NCBI RefSeq assembly: GCF_900091455.1 | Contig: NZ_LT607412.1 | Coordinates: forward strand, 6,014,001 to 6,078,000 | Reading direction: 5' to 3' | Source of the DNA: Micromonospora coriariae | GTDB taxonomy: Bacteria; Actinomycetota; Actinomycetes; Mycobacteriales; Micromonosporaceae | DNA: 64,000 bases | In this document: positions 25,184 to 33,295 of the stretch, one piece after another | Layout: the number at the start of each line of letters is the position of its first letter | Position numbering within the stretch: position 1 is the first letter of the stretch | The notes under the pieces: generated by a model | The model's input: the letters and a program-made list of their open reading frames with translations, nothing else | Database searches by the model: none | Told to the model about the DNA's origin: nothing | Program-made: the position numbers and the translations under genes

Positions 25184-26626
25184 TCAGTCCTTGGTGTGGT
25201 TGCGCGTGCGCAGGATGTCGATCAGCGCGGCGATCAGCGCGAGCGCGATGATCCCGGTGGCCAGCGTGAGTGAGTGTTCGAAGGCCTTGGTCCAGTTGCC
25301 GTGGTTGTCGGCCAGCGACGAGAAGAACATCGAGCCGACGGCGGCGATGCCGGCCGCGGCCCCGATCCGCTGACCGGTCTGGAGCATGCCGGCGCCGCTG
25401 CCCGCCTGGGGTACCGGCACCTGGGCGAGGGTGAGGGTCTGGTTGGGTGCGATCACCAGGCCGCTGCCGATACCCGCGACCAGCAGCGGAGCGGCGGTGA
25501 CCCAGGGTGCTGGGGCGTCCGGCGCGAGACGCAGCGCGACCACCGTCGCGGCCAGCCCGATCACCACGCCGAGCAGGCCGATGGCGACGAGCGGTCGGCC
25601 GAAGCGGTTGACGATGCGTCCGCCCAGCGCGGAGGCCGCGGCCGAACCGAGGGCGAACGGCGTGATGGCGAGGCCGGCGACGAGCGCGCTGTAGCCCAGG
25701 CCGTTCTGCAGGAAGAGGGTGAAGATGAAGAAGATCGCGGTGAAACCACCGAAGTAGACCAGAGCGATGAGCGACCCCAGGGTGTACGACTGGAAGCTGA
25801 ACAACCGCAGGTCGAACAACGGTTCGCGGTGCCGCGCGTACCACCGCTCCCAGAGCCCGAAGGCGACCAGCACCGCCATGCCGGCCGGGATGAGCGCCCA
25901 CTTCCACGGGGTCCGCCACTGTTGCTCCTGCACCAGCGGCAGCAGGATCAGCACCACGCCCACGCCGAGCAGCAGGACGCCCACCGGGTCGAGTCGGCGC
26001 CGGTCCGGCTGGCCCTCGGGGCGGCCGGGAAGCAGGCGCCAGCCGAGGATCGCCGCGACGATGCCGACCGGCACGTTGACGAAGAAGACCCACCGCCACC
26101 CGTGTTCCTCACCGCCGATCGCGATGAGCAGACCGCCGAGCAGCGGCCCGACGGCTGTGGAGATACCGATTGTGGCGCCGAGCACCCCGAACGGGCGGGC
26201 CCGTTCCGGCCCCCGGAACAGTTGCTGGATCAGCCCGATCACCTGGGGGTTGACCACGCCGGCGGCGGCGCCTTGGAGCAGGCGGGCGATGACCAGCCAC
26301 GTCGGGGAGGTGGCCAGACCGGCGAGGGCGCTGGTCACGGTGAACAGCGCGATGCCGAAGACGAACGCGTTGCGCCGGCCACGGGCGTCACCGAAGCGGC
26401 CGGCGGGCACGAGCACCAGGCCGAAGGTGAGCGCGTACCCCGAGAGGACCCACTGCAGGTCGCTGGGGGAGGCGTGCAGCGCACGGTCGATGGACGGCAC
26501 GGCGACGTTGACGATGCTCACGTCGAGCAGCGTCATGAACGCGGCGACCAGCCCGACGCCGACGGCCTGCCAGCGTCGTCGGTTCTCCGCCGGGTCGACC
26601 GGCTGCGGCGAGAGCGCCGCTGTCAT
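25184..26626 (-). CDS. MFS multidrug efflux transporter, DHA2 (14-TMS) family
   Basis: A 480-aa protein with about 14 helices. Motif A is GRFGDARGRRNAFVFG, motif D1-like sequence is MTLLDVSIVNVAVPSIDRAL, and motif C-like sequence is GVLGATIGISTAVGPLLGGLL. This matches EmrB/QacA-type drug:H+ antiporters. The start is ATG 26626 with a G-rich stretch upstream. No adjacent TetR regulator is present. The nearest regulator is a small wHTH protein upstream in the same direction. Confidence 0.93.
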   Translation of the reverse strand: MTAALSPQPVDPAENRRRWQAVGVGLVAAFMTLLDVSIVNVAVPSIDRALHASPSDLQWVLSGYALTFGLVLVPAGRFGDARGRRNAFVFGIALFTVTSALAGLATSPTWLVIARLLQGAAAGVVNPQVIGLIQQLFRGPERARPFGVLGATIGISTAVGPLLGGLLIAIGGEEHGWRWVFFVNVPVGIVAAILGWRLLPGRPEGQPDRRRLDPVGVLLLGVGVVLILLPLVQEQQWRTPWKWALIPAGMAVLVAFGLWERWYARHREPLFDLRLFSFQSYTLGSLIALVYFGGFTAIFFIFTLFLQNGLGYSALVAGLAITPFALGSAAASALGGRIVNRFGRPLVAIGLLGVVIGLAATVVALRLAPDAPAPWVTAAPLLVAGIGSGLVIAPNQTLTLAQVPVPQAGSGAGMLQTGQRIGAAAGIAAVGSMFFSSLADNHGNWTKAFEHSLTLATGIIALALIAALIDILRTRNHTKD

Positions 26627-26710
26627 CGTGCCCCCCGTTGACCGTCGATCATCATCCCTGATCGCTACCCCGGTCAGCGGGGGGCGAATCGTCGAGGGCC
26701 GTACCGCGGG

Positions 26711-26947
26711 TCACGCCATCTGGCGGGCGCAGAACCGGGGCCCGAAGTCGAGGCCCGCCATCGGTGAGTCCTCGCGGTGCAGCAGGCCCTTCTCGGTGAG
26801 CAGGTGCAGCGGCGCGTCCAACTGCTCCGGTACCAGCCCGGACTCTTCGGCGATCATGTCCGGGTACGGCACCTCGCCGCGCGCTTCGAGTGCGGTGACC
26901 GCCTGGTACACCCGTTGCTCAATCTCCGACAGTTGCACCTGCTGCAT
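26711..26947 (-). CDS. Small winged-helix-like protein
   Basis: A 78-aa protein, MQQVQLSEIEQRVYQAVTAL onward, with a predicted helix-turn-helix (YPDMIAEESGLVPEQLDAPL) and wing (LLTEKGLLHRED). It resembles stand-alone DNA-binding wHTH domains. ATG 26947 has an ideal AAGGAGG six nt upstream, which rules out the longer open frame to 27259. It lies 84 nt upstream of the MFS gene on the same strand, so it may regulate it; that link is inference. Confidence 0.8.
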   Translation of the reverse strand: MQQVQLSEIEQRVYQAVTALEARGEVPYPDMIAEESGLVPEQLDAPLHLLTEKGLLHREDSPMAGLDFGPRFCARQMA

Positions 26948-27093
26948 GACATCCTCCTTCGGCTCGTCTGCCCCTGCGCAGACGGTTGCGCTGCGGCGCT
27001 TACCCCCTGGGTGACCGAAGATGCCCACCCGATCGGGCGGTCGGCGCGGGCCGCGGGATGCGCGGCGGCCGGGCCGGGCGGCCAGTGGTGCCC

Positions 27094-27099
27094 TAGGCT
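27094..27099 (+). promoter_or_regulatory. -10 box for a leaderless transcript
   Basis: TAGGCT lies exactly 6 nt before the GTG start of the following flavoprotein gene, with no Shine-Dalgarno between. Transcription would begin at the start codon. Confidence 0.5.
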
Positions 27100-27105
27100 G
27101 CACCC

Positions 27106-28275
27106 GTGATCGTCTGGGATCTCGTCGTCGTCGGCGCCGGCCCCGCAGGCCTCTCCGCGGCCCATGCCGCCGCCCGCGCCGGCGTCCGTACCCTGGTTGT
27201 CGAGCGGGCCGAGCACCCGCGTTACAAGACCTGCGGCGGTGGCCTGATCGGCACCTCACTGGCCGCCGTGCGGGACCGGATCGAGGTGCCCGCGCACGAC
27301 CGGGTGACCCGGGTGACCTTCACCCGCGACGGCCGCCGTGAGTTCACCCGCCGGCACGGCAGTCCGGTGGTGACCATGGTGCGCCGCGAGGAGTTCGACG
27401 ACCGGCTGCGCGCGGCGGCGGTCGCCGCCGGCGCGCAGATGCGGGAGCGGGTGGCGGTCCGCGCGATCGAGCAGGACCCCGAGGTGGTACGCCTGCGGCT
27501 GGCCGACGGTACGTCGATCACGGCCCGCGCGGTGATCGGCGCGGACGGCTCCTCGGGGGTGACCGCCCGGCACGTGGGGGTCCGTTACCGGCAGGTGGAC
27601 CTGGGGTTGGAGTTGGAGGTGCCGGTGCCGCCCGCGGAGCAGGAGCGGTGGCGGGGACGGCTGCTGCTGGACTGGGGCGAGATGCCGGGCTCGTACGCGT
27701 GGGTCTTTCCCAAGGGCGATCGGCTGACCGTCGGTGTGATCGCGGGCCGGGGTGCGGGGGAGGGGACGCGTGACTACCTGCGGCGGTTCGTCGACCGGTT
27801 GGGGCTGAGCGGGCTGCCGGCGGAGCACGACTCAGGTCACCTGACGCGCTGCCGTACCGAGGATTCGCCGTTGCGGCACGGCCGGGTGCTGGTCGTGGGG
27901 GACGCGGCCGGGCTGCTGGAGCCGTGGAGCCGGGAGGGCATCAGCTTCGCGCTGCGCTCCGGTGAACTGGCCGGGGCGGCGGTCGCCGACGGCGAGTTGG
28001 CCGGGTACGAGCGGGCGGTGGCCGAGCGCCTGGTGCCGTCGATGCGGGCGGGGTACCGCCTGCTGGAGCTTTTCACCCGCCGCCCGGAGGCGTTCCACGC
28101 CCTGTTGGCGACCCCGCCGGGGTGGAGGATGTTCGTCCAGTTCTGTCAGGGCCGGGCGAGCTTCGACGAGATGCTGGCACGCCGGTCGATACGTGCGGCG
28201 CTCGCGGTGCTCGACCGGCTACCTGTTCCTCGCCGCCGGCCTGCTCCGGCGCCAGTCCATCACCCAGGATCCTAG
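27106..28275 (+). CDS. Geranylgeranyl reductase family FAD-dependent oxidoreductase
   Basis: A 389-aa flavoprotein with the N-terminal dinucleotide motif DLVVVGAGPAGLSAAHAAAR, then ERAEHPRYKTCGGGL, the middle GD-type motif (VIGADGSSG) and the FAD ribityl motif VLVVGDAAGLLEPWSREGIS. These match the GGR family, which saturates isoprenoid chains such as menaquinone side chains or archaeol-type lipids. Partner electron donors are not adjacent. It is divergent from the wHTH gene. The final codons overlap a 27-bp motif also found at 49.1 kb. Confidence 0.92.
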   Translation: MIVWDLVVVGAGPAGLSAAHAAARAGVRTLVVERAEHPRYKTCGGGLIGTSLAAVRDRIEVPAHDRVTRVTFTRDGRREFTRRHGSPVVTMVRREEFDDRLRAAAVAAGAQMRERVAVRAIEQDPEVVRLRLADGTSITARAVIGADGSSGVTARHVGVRYRQVDLGLELEVPVPPAEQERWRGRLLLDWGEMPGSYAWVFPKGDRLTVGVIAGRGAGEGTRDYLRRFVDRLGLSGLPAEHDSGHLTRCRTEDSPLRHGRVLVVGDAAGLLEPWSREGISFALRSGELAGAAVADGELAGYERAVAERLVPSMRAGYRLLELFTRRPEAFHALLATPPGWRMFVQFCQGRASFDEMLARRSIRAALAVLDRLPVPRRRPAPAPVHHPGS

Positions 28276-28391
28276 GATGCCTTACGGATGGTGACGGCCG
28301 TACCCGAACGTCAGGGAAATCGCGCCGACCGGACTGCTGGTGCGGGTCGCTCCGACCGTCACACAATGACGGGAGAGCAGGGGGTGCGCCG

Positions 28392-28565
28392 ATGGCCGAG
28401 CAGCCGTTCACCGATGATGAGTACGCGTTCCTGCGCCACGTCCGGTTCGGGGAGCTGCCGCCCTCCGTCCGCCCCGAGGAGCGGGTGGAGCTGACCGAGA
28501 CCGATCCGGGACGTGACCGCCCGGACAAGGCCGAGGACCCCATCCGCTGGAACGTGCAGGGCTGA
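28392..28565 (+). CDS. Small conserved-looking hydrophilic protein
   Basis: A 57-aa protein starting MAEQPFTDDEYAFLRHVRFG and ending DPIRWNVQG. It is rich in charged residues with Trp and Tyr, so it looks folded rather than random. ATG 28392 follows a G-rich site (GGGAGAGCAGGGGG). The upstream open frame is a shadow of the flavoprotein gene. A terminator follows at 28573-28608. The function is unknown. Confidence 0.7.
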   Translation: MAEQPFTDDEYAFLRHVRFGELPPSVRPEERVELTETDPGRDRPDKAEDPIRWNVQG

Positions 28566-28572
28566 GAACGCG

Positions 28573-28608
28573 GAACGGGCCGCAGGTGTCGCCACCCACG
28601 GCCCGTTC
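28573..28608. terminator. Terminator hairpin between convergent genes
   Basis: GAACGGGCCG and its exact complement with a 16-nt loop sit in the 78-bp gap between the small protein gene and the nucleotidase gene. It is suited to stop both transcripts. Confidence 0.65.
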
Positions 28609-28643
28609 GCGGTGCGTACCGGTCCGCGACCGGCACCCCCCGG

Positions 28644-30434
28644 TCAGAAGACCGGCACGCCCTCGCGCACCAGCTGCCAGTTGGGCTGGAAGAAGTCGGC
28701 CGGGTCGATGGTCGCCTTGGCCTGCGCCCAGTCGATGAGCAGCTGGCGGATCTCCTGCTGCGCGTTGTAGACCTGGGTCTTCACGATGCCGGGGAAGTTG
28801 CCGCCGCCGCTGCGCCGGTAGTTGTTCACCGCCACCACGAACTGCGCGTTGTCCGCCACCGGGGTGTCGGTGCCGGGCAGCACCAGCCGGGTGATCCGCT
28901 GGCCGACCGGCTTGGAGATGTCGATGTCGTAGTCGACGCCGGAGAGCGCGTCGTAGTTGTAGTCCGGCACCGCCGGGTCGCTGATCTGCTCGGGGTCGAC
29001 CGGGGCGCCCGGGGCGAGGGTGCGGAAGTACTTCGCCGAGTACTCCAGGTACGCCCGTACCTCCGCGCCGCTGAGCACGACGGCCTCGAGGGTGTTGTCG
29101 AAGACGTACAGCCCCGCCACGTCGCGGATCTTCACGTCCCCGGCCGGGAAGACCGCCGTGCGGCTGAACGGTGAGGCCTGCGACAGCACCGGCAGGTTCG
29201 CGTACTGCGTGCCAGCCAGTGCCGTGGTCACCGTCTCGGCCTGGACGTGGTTGATGAAGTCCACGATCGGGGTGTCCTTGTACCGCGACTCGACGGTGGA
29301 CATCTCGACGGTGGCCTGGGCCACCACCTGGTTGACGTAGGCGATGGTCTTCTGGTGCTGGGCCCGTACGGCGGCGAGGACCTTCGGGTCCTCCACCACC
29401 GTGTTGGTGTTCAGCATGCTGGCCCGCTTGGTGGTGATCTTCCAGCGGCCGTGCTGGCGGGCGAGCGTGAAGTCCATCCGGGTGAGCCGCTGGCCCCACT
29501 TCGACGGCTCGGAGAGCAGCACCTGCTCGCCGGTCTTCTCGTTCGTGACGAACTTCTCCACGACCTCGTTGTGGGCGTGGCCGAAGAGGATCGCGTCGAT
29601 CCCCGGCACCTGCTGGGCGATCAGCGCGACCGGGTTCTCGTTCGGCAGCTCCGGGCCGTAGCTGGAGGTGCCGCTGTCGCCGCCGTGCGCGGAGATCAGC
29701 ACGAGATCGGCGCCACGGGCCCGCATGATCGGCACCCACTTCGCCGCTGTCGCGACCATGTCGTCGAAGCGCAGCTTGCCCTCGACGTTGCCCTTGTCCC
29801 AGATCGCCACACCGGGGTTGGTCAGGCCGAGGATGCCGACCCGCAGGGTCGGCGCGGCGAAGCCGAGGGAGACCTTCTTGATGACGTACGGCAGGAAGGC
29901 CGGCTTGCCGGTCTTCGCGTTGATCGCGTTCGCGGCGAGCGCCGGGAAGCCGAGCTGGCGGATCCACAGGTCCAGCAGCGGCAGGCCGTAGTTGAACTCG
30001 TGGTTGCCCAGCGTCACCGCGTCGTAGTCGATGATGTTCATCGCGCGGGCCATCGGGTGCTTCTCCCCGGTGGCGGTGATCGGCTCCTGCTTGGCGTAGT
30101 ACGTGGCCAGTGGCGTGCCCTGGATGGTGTCGCCGGCGTCGAGCACCAGCGTCGCCTTGCCGCGCCGCTCGGCCCGGATCTGGTTGATCAGGGTGGCCAA
30201 CTTCGCGACGCCGATGTCGTTCTGCTTGCTGTCGTCGTACTCGGCGTCCCGGTAGTAGTCCCAGTTGTAGACGTTGCCGTGGGTGTCCGACGTGCCCAGG
30301 AGGGTGAGGTCCCAGGTGCGTGACCGGGCCGCGCCGGCCGCCTGCGCGGGGGCGGCGGCGATCAGCGGGGCGGTCGCCGCCGCGGCCGCGGCGGCGAGCA
30401 CCTGGCGACGCGACGGGCCGGAGGGAGAGGTCAT
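28644..30434 (-). CDS. Secreted 5'-nucleotidase / metallophosphatase (Tat exported)
   Basis: A 596-aa protein with a twin-arginine signal (SRRQVLAAAAAAATAPLIAA) and a calcineurin-like catalytic domain: LLGTSDTHGN, VLDAGDTIQGTPLA, TLGNHEFNYG and FGHAHNEVVE. The C-terminal 5'-nucleotidase domain has FDNTLEAVVLSGAEVRAYLE and NNYRRSGGGNFPG. It would hydrolyse extracellular nucleotides to nucleosides and phosphate. ATG 30434 follows GGAAAGG. In-frame ATGs at 30449 and 30494 would put a long run before the RR motif. A PHO-type promoter was not recognised. Confidence 0.92.
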   Translation of the reverse strand: MTSPSGPSRRQVLAAAAAAATAPLIAAAPAQAAGAARSRTWDLTLLGTSDTHGNVYNWDYYRDAEYDDSKQNDIGVAKLATLINQIRAERRGKATLVLDAGDTIQGTPLATYYAKQEPITATGEKHPMARAMNIIDYDAVTLGNHEFNYGLPLLDLWIRQLGFPALAANAINAKTGKPAFLPYVIKKVSLGFAAPTLRVGILGLTNPGVAIWDKGNVEGKLRFDDMVATAAKWVPIMRARGADLVLISAHGGDSGTSSYGPELPNENPVALIAQQVPGIDAILFGHAHNEVVEKFVTNEKTGEQVLLSEPSKWGQRLTRMDFTLARQHGRWKITTKRASMLNTNTVVEDPKVLAAVRAQHQKTIAYVNQVVAQATVEMSTVESRYKDTPIVDFINHVQAETVTTALAGTQYANLPVLSQASPFSRTAVFPAGDVKIRDVAGLYVFDNTLEAVVLSGAEVRAYLEYSAKYFRTLAPGAPVDPEQISDPAVPDYNYDALSGVDYDIDISKPVGQRITRLVLPGTDTPVADNAQFVVAVNNYRRSGGGNFPGIVKTQVYNAQQEIRQLLIDWAQAKATIDPADFFQPNWQLVREGVPVF

Positions 30435-30569
30435 GACGTGCCTTTCCATGGGGTGGACGCGCCTCGTGGGCGCCTCGCGCACCATAACCAGCAAGTGTCA
30501 CTCATGCCACGCCAGCCCCACCGTTCCCGCCGATTCCCCCGCAACGGCCGGCCCGCTCAACGACCAGGG

Positions 30570-31229
30570 TCAGCGCGGCCAGGTGGCCAGGCGCTGCCGG
30601 ACCCGGGCGACGTCCGCGGGGCCCAGGCCGTAGCGGCTGAAGCGTTGGTCGGGCAGCCGGTCCAGGTACCGTCCGGCGGCGCGTACGTCCGCCGGATCCA
30701 GCGCGGGGTCGACCTGCCGGGCCAGCTTCAGCAGCTCGGTCACGTCGTAGTGCTCCAAAGCCGCCGCCACGTCGATGAAGTCACGAACCTCCCGCCGGTT
30801 GACCAACGCCGCGATCTTGTTGGCGACCAGGTCACGGACGTCCATCACCGGACCGAGGTCCATCACCACCGGGCTCTGCTGCCGGTCGAGGCGGGCCAGG
30901 CTGAGCCGGATCTGCCGCCCGTCGCGACTCACCACGAAGTCCTTCATGTCCCGCCCGTACCCGTCGAACAGGTAGGCGAGGTCGCTGTCCGGGTCGGCGT
31001 CGGTGACCGTGAACCCTGCCCGCTCCAGCGCGACGCGTACCCCGGCGGAGGCTGCCGCGGCGGCGCCCTCCACGTCGGCGAAGAGGTCCACGTCCTCGGT
31101 GGGGCGGGCGACCAGCCCGTGCGCGGCCCAGGCCACCCCGCCGCCCAACACGAACCGGTGCGGGCCGGCCGCGGCGAGCGCCACCCGCGCCACCTCGCGG
31201 TAGAACTCGTGCAGGTGTGGTGCGATCAC
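30570..31229 (-). CDS. AbiEii-like nucleotidyltransferase
   Basis: A 219-aa protein of the AbiEii/AbiGii (DUF1814-like) nucleotidyltransferase superfamily. The nucleotide-binding signature is FVLGGGVAWAAHGLVARPTEDVDLFAD (Gly-Gly, then Thr-x-Asp-x-Asp). A later acidic segment is LVANKIAALVNRREVRDFIDVAA, with the K-x(n)-R-x-x-R-D-x-x-D layout of this fold. Family members are toxins of type IV toxin-antitoxin systems that modify tRNA or other targets. GTG 31229 overlaps the upstream gene by 4 nt. The upstream partner is not a typical AbiEi antitoxin, so the role is open. Confidence 0.82.
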   Translation of the reverse strand: MIAPHLHEFYREVARVALAAAGPHRFVLGGGVAWAAHGLVARPTEDVDLFADVEGAAAAASAGVRVALERAGFTVTDADPDSDLAYLFDGYGRDMKDFVVSRDGRQIRLSLARLDRQQSPVVMDLGPVMDVRDLVANKIAALVNRREVRDFIDVAAALEHYDVTELLKLARQVDPALDPADVRAAGRYLDRLPDQRFSRYGLGPADVARVRQRLATWPR

Positions 31230-31567
31230 GCCGCGCGCAGGCCCCGGTGCCGGCTCTCCCACGCCTGACGTACGCCCCGGGGCAGGTTCAGCAGCCGCCA
31301 CACCCGGCGCAACGTCCGCCCGTTGATCAGGACGCGCAGGTCTTCGGCGCGGGTGGTCTCCCGCAGCACGTTCTCGTACATCCAGAGCAGCTGGTCGGGG
31401 TCGCCGAGGTCGAAGGTGCGCTCGGCGTTCCACATCAGCCGTACCGGTAGCTCCACCACGCCCCGGGTGGGACCGGCCAGCTCGACGAGCGTCCGCGCCA
31501 CCACGGCAGGGCGACCCGGGCGGGCCAGGAAGGCCACGCCGGTCGTGGTGGGGGAGACGGCCTGCAT
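31226..31567 (-). CDS. Hypothetical protein coupled to the AbiEii-like gene
   Basis: A 113-aa protein, MQAVSPTTTGVAFLARPGRP onward, with a mostly alpha/beta composition and a basic C-terminus (RRVWRLLNLPRGVRQAWESR). It is not recognised. It is translationally coupled (GTGA) to the nucleotidyltransferase, so it is a candidate antitoxin or substrate adaptor. ATG 31567 lies 6 nt after TACCCT, a -10 box, and has no ribosome site, which suggests a leaderless mRNA. The open frame upstream is in the repeat region and is not coding. Confidence 0.6.
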   Translation of the reverse strand: MQAVSPTTTGVAFLARPGRPAVVARTLVELAGPTRGVVELPVRLMWNAERTFDLGDPDQLLWMYENVLRETTRAEDLRVLINGRTLRRVWRLLNLPRGVRQAWESRHRGLRAA

Positions 31568-32378
31568 GGTGTCAGGGTAACGCTCGCGGGTGCTGGTGTC
31601 GCTCACGGCGTTCTCTCCGCTGTTGTCGGCGTGGCTGTTGCGGGTGCGTGGGCTGTCGGGATCGTCGGCAGTTCTCCACCTTTGGGCCGGTGGTGGTCGG
31701 GGTCGCCGTGGTGTGCCGGGTTGGTGCGGGGTGGGGCCCGCCGTGCCCGGCTTCGGGCGGTCAGGCTTGATCCCTACGCCGGGCACGGCGGGCCCCACAC
31801 CGTCGGTGGTCGCCGTGCGTCGTGACCCCTGCGCTGTGTGACGGACCAACCCGTCGGCGAGGTGGCGGGGTCCGATCGGTCCCCGGTGGGTGCCTTCGTT
31901 CGCGCTGATCGACTCTGTGTCGGCGATGTCGGGGTGTCCCGGGCGACCTGATAGCCCGATATCGGCGATACCGAGTCGATCACCCCCAGCCAGCCGAACT
32001 GGCGGCGCGACCGCCGGCGAACTGCGCGTCGAATGTCCGGTATCGGGGTTTCTGGGCTGTGACCGGGCGCATCCGTGGGCCGGAATCATGGCGAGCCGGG
32101 GGTCGTTACACACCCTGACGATCGCAGCACCACCGGCCCGCCCCCCGCAGGATGGGGATGGCAGCCAGACCAGGGTGCTGAGCCAACCCCGGAATGAGCC
32201 CGGCCCGGCGGTCGTTACACACAGACCCGGCGCCACGAGCCCCCGCCCGTAGGCCGCCGACCTTGAAGACTTTCCCCCTGTAGTTGTTGAAAGCGCCCGA
32301 CGAGGTGCTCGCACCCTGCGCCGTTTCCCCCGGATCGCCAGCGCGGGTGTCTACCCCCGTGAAGGAGCTGACCCCCTC
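31568..32378. other. Non-coding leader and palindrome region of lysozyme-like gene 2
   Basis: An 811-nt region without a gene. It holds the 20-bp GC palindrome (31731-31798), a degenerate GATCGACTC inverted repeat (31908-31982), two GTCGTTACACAC boxes (32102-32113 and 32211-32222), and a leader nearly identical to that of copy A. Copy B has three extra bases in CCTTGAAGAC and lacks the GGTATACC hairpin. Confidence 0.7.
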
Positions 32379-32930
32379 ATGAACACGATCATTCGTAAGA
32401 GCATGCTGTCTGTTGCTGGTCTCGCGTTCGCCGGTGGTGTGTTCGCCGGTCCGATCGCCGCGCACGCCGCCCCCGCAGTGGACGGCAAGCCCGCCGCCGT
32501 GGCGGTGGCCAAGGTGCAGGGCGCGCAGTCGCACATCGACCTGAACGACGAGCAGACCGCGAACGTCAAGGCGATCATCGCCGCGACGAAGAAGGCCGGT
32601 CTGCCCGAGCGGGCCGCGGTCATCTCGATCGCGACGAGCCTGCAGGAGTCGAAGCTGGAGAACCTGGGCCACCTCGGCGACATGAACGATCATGACTCGC
32701 TGGGCCTGTTCCAGCAGCGCCCGTCCAGTGGTTGGGGCACGCCGGAGCAGATCACCGACCCGGAGTACTCGACCACCGCGTTCCTCAAGGGTCTCAAGCA
32801 GGTTGACGGGTGGCAGGACATGGCGTTGACCGACGCCGCGCAGACCGTGCAGGTCTCGGCCTACCCGGATGCCTATGCCCAGTGGGAGCAGCAGGCCACC
32901 GACCTGGTCGCCCAGCACTGGAACAGCTGA
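32379..32930 (+). CDS. Secreted lysozyme-like/transglycosylase-like protein, paralogue 2
   Basis: A 183-aa protein identical to paralogue 1 except Asp for Asn in EQITDPEYS. It has the same signal peptide, ATSLQESKLEN helix and DSLGLFQQRP motif. Most nucleotide differences are synonymous third-position changes, which shows purifying selection or conversion after duplication. It has the same GTGAAGGAG ribosome site and terminator. Two identical secreted products with the same leader suggest dosage or differential regulation by the palindromes that differ between copies. Confidence 0.88.
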   Translation: MNTIIRKSMLSVAGLAFAGGVFAGPIAAHAAPAVDGKPAAVAVAKVQGAQSHIDLNDEQTANVKAIIAATKKAGLPERAAVISIATSLQESKLENLGHLGDMNDHDSLGLFQQRPSSGWGTPEQITDPEYSTTAFLKGLKQVDGWQDMALTDAAQTVQVSAYPDAYAQWEQQATDLVAQHWNS

Positions 32931-32948
32931 CCCCAGCACACACGCTGA

Positions 32949-32987
32949 CCGCTGGCCGGCACCCCACCCCGGGGTGCCGGCCAGCGG
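32949..32987 (+). terminator. Terminator of lysozyme-like gene 2
   Basis: The same 17-bp perfect stem as after paralogue 1, 18 nt after the stop codon. Confidence 0.85.
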
Positions 32988-33096
32988 CATGTCTGGACCG
33001 GCGCGAGCGCCGGCGACGGGCGGGGAATGACACCGGCCGGCGGCGGGTTGTGGACAGTGTCGGTGTGATCCAGTGTCCCCGGGCCTCACCTAATAT

Positions 33097-33205
33097 TGCC
33101 GTCGCGGAACACCGTTCGGCTGGAGCCGCGACGCGCCACTCGCCGAGAGGCGACCTGCACACCGACACCAGCGCCGCCCCCGGCCCACCAGCCGGGGGCG
33201 GCGCT
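33097..33205 (+). ncRNA. Candidate structured small RNA upstream of fdhA
   Basis: Three consecutive hairpins: CGTCGCGG/CCGCGACG (33100-33133), TCGCC-gaga-GGCGA (33140-33153) and a perfect 15-bp terminator-like stem (33170-33205). They follow a good -10 box TAATAT at 33091-33096. There is no open frame. Caveat: a start at about 33103 would cut the first arm, and no -35 is evident. Confidence 0.35.
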
Positions 33206-33295
33206 GTCTGCGTCATCTGCCGGTTCCTCGGTTCGCGAACATGCCTCGGTTGACCTATGTTCATGGGGTCGCTCGCGTGCGAGGGGGTGTCGGGG

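Larger units (their letters stand above)
31688..32987 (+). repeat. Direct repeat, copy B (1.3 kb)
   Basis: Same orientation and order as copy A (23762-25167): GC palindrome, GATCGACTC palindrome, leader with two GTCGTTACACAC boxes, 183-aa gene, terminator. The two copies flank about 6.5 kb of unrelated genes, so homologous recombination between them would delete or duplicate that block. Confidence 0.92.

Noticed and set aside
33232..33241. GTTCGCGAAC as a LexA/SOS site before fdhA
   Set aside because: The half-site spacing does not match the actinobacterial SOS box.
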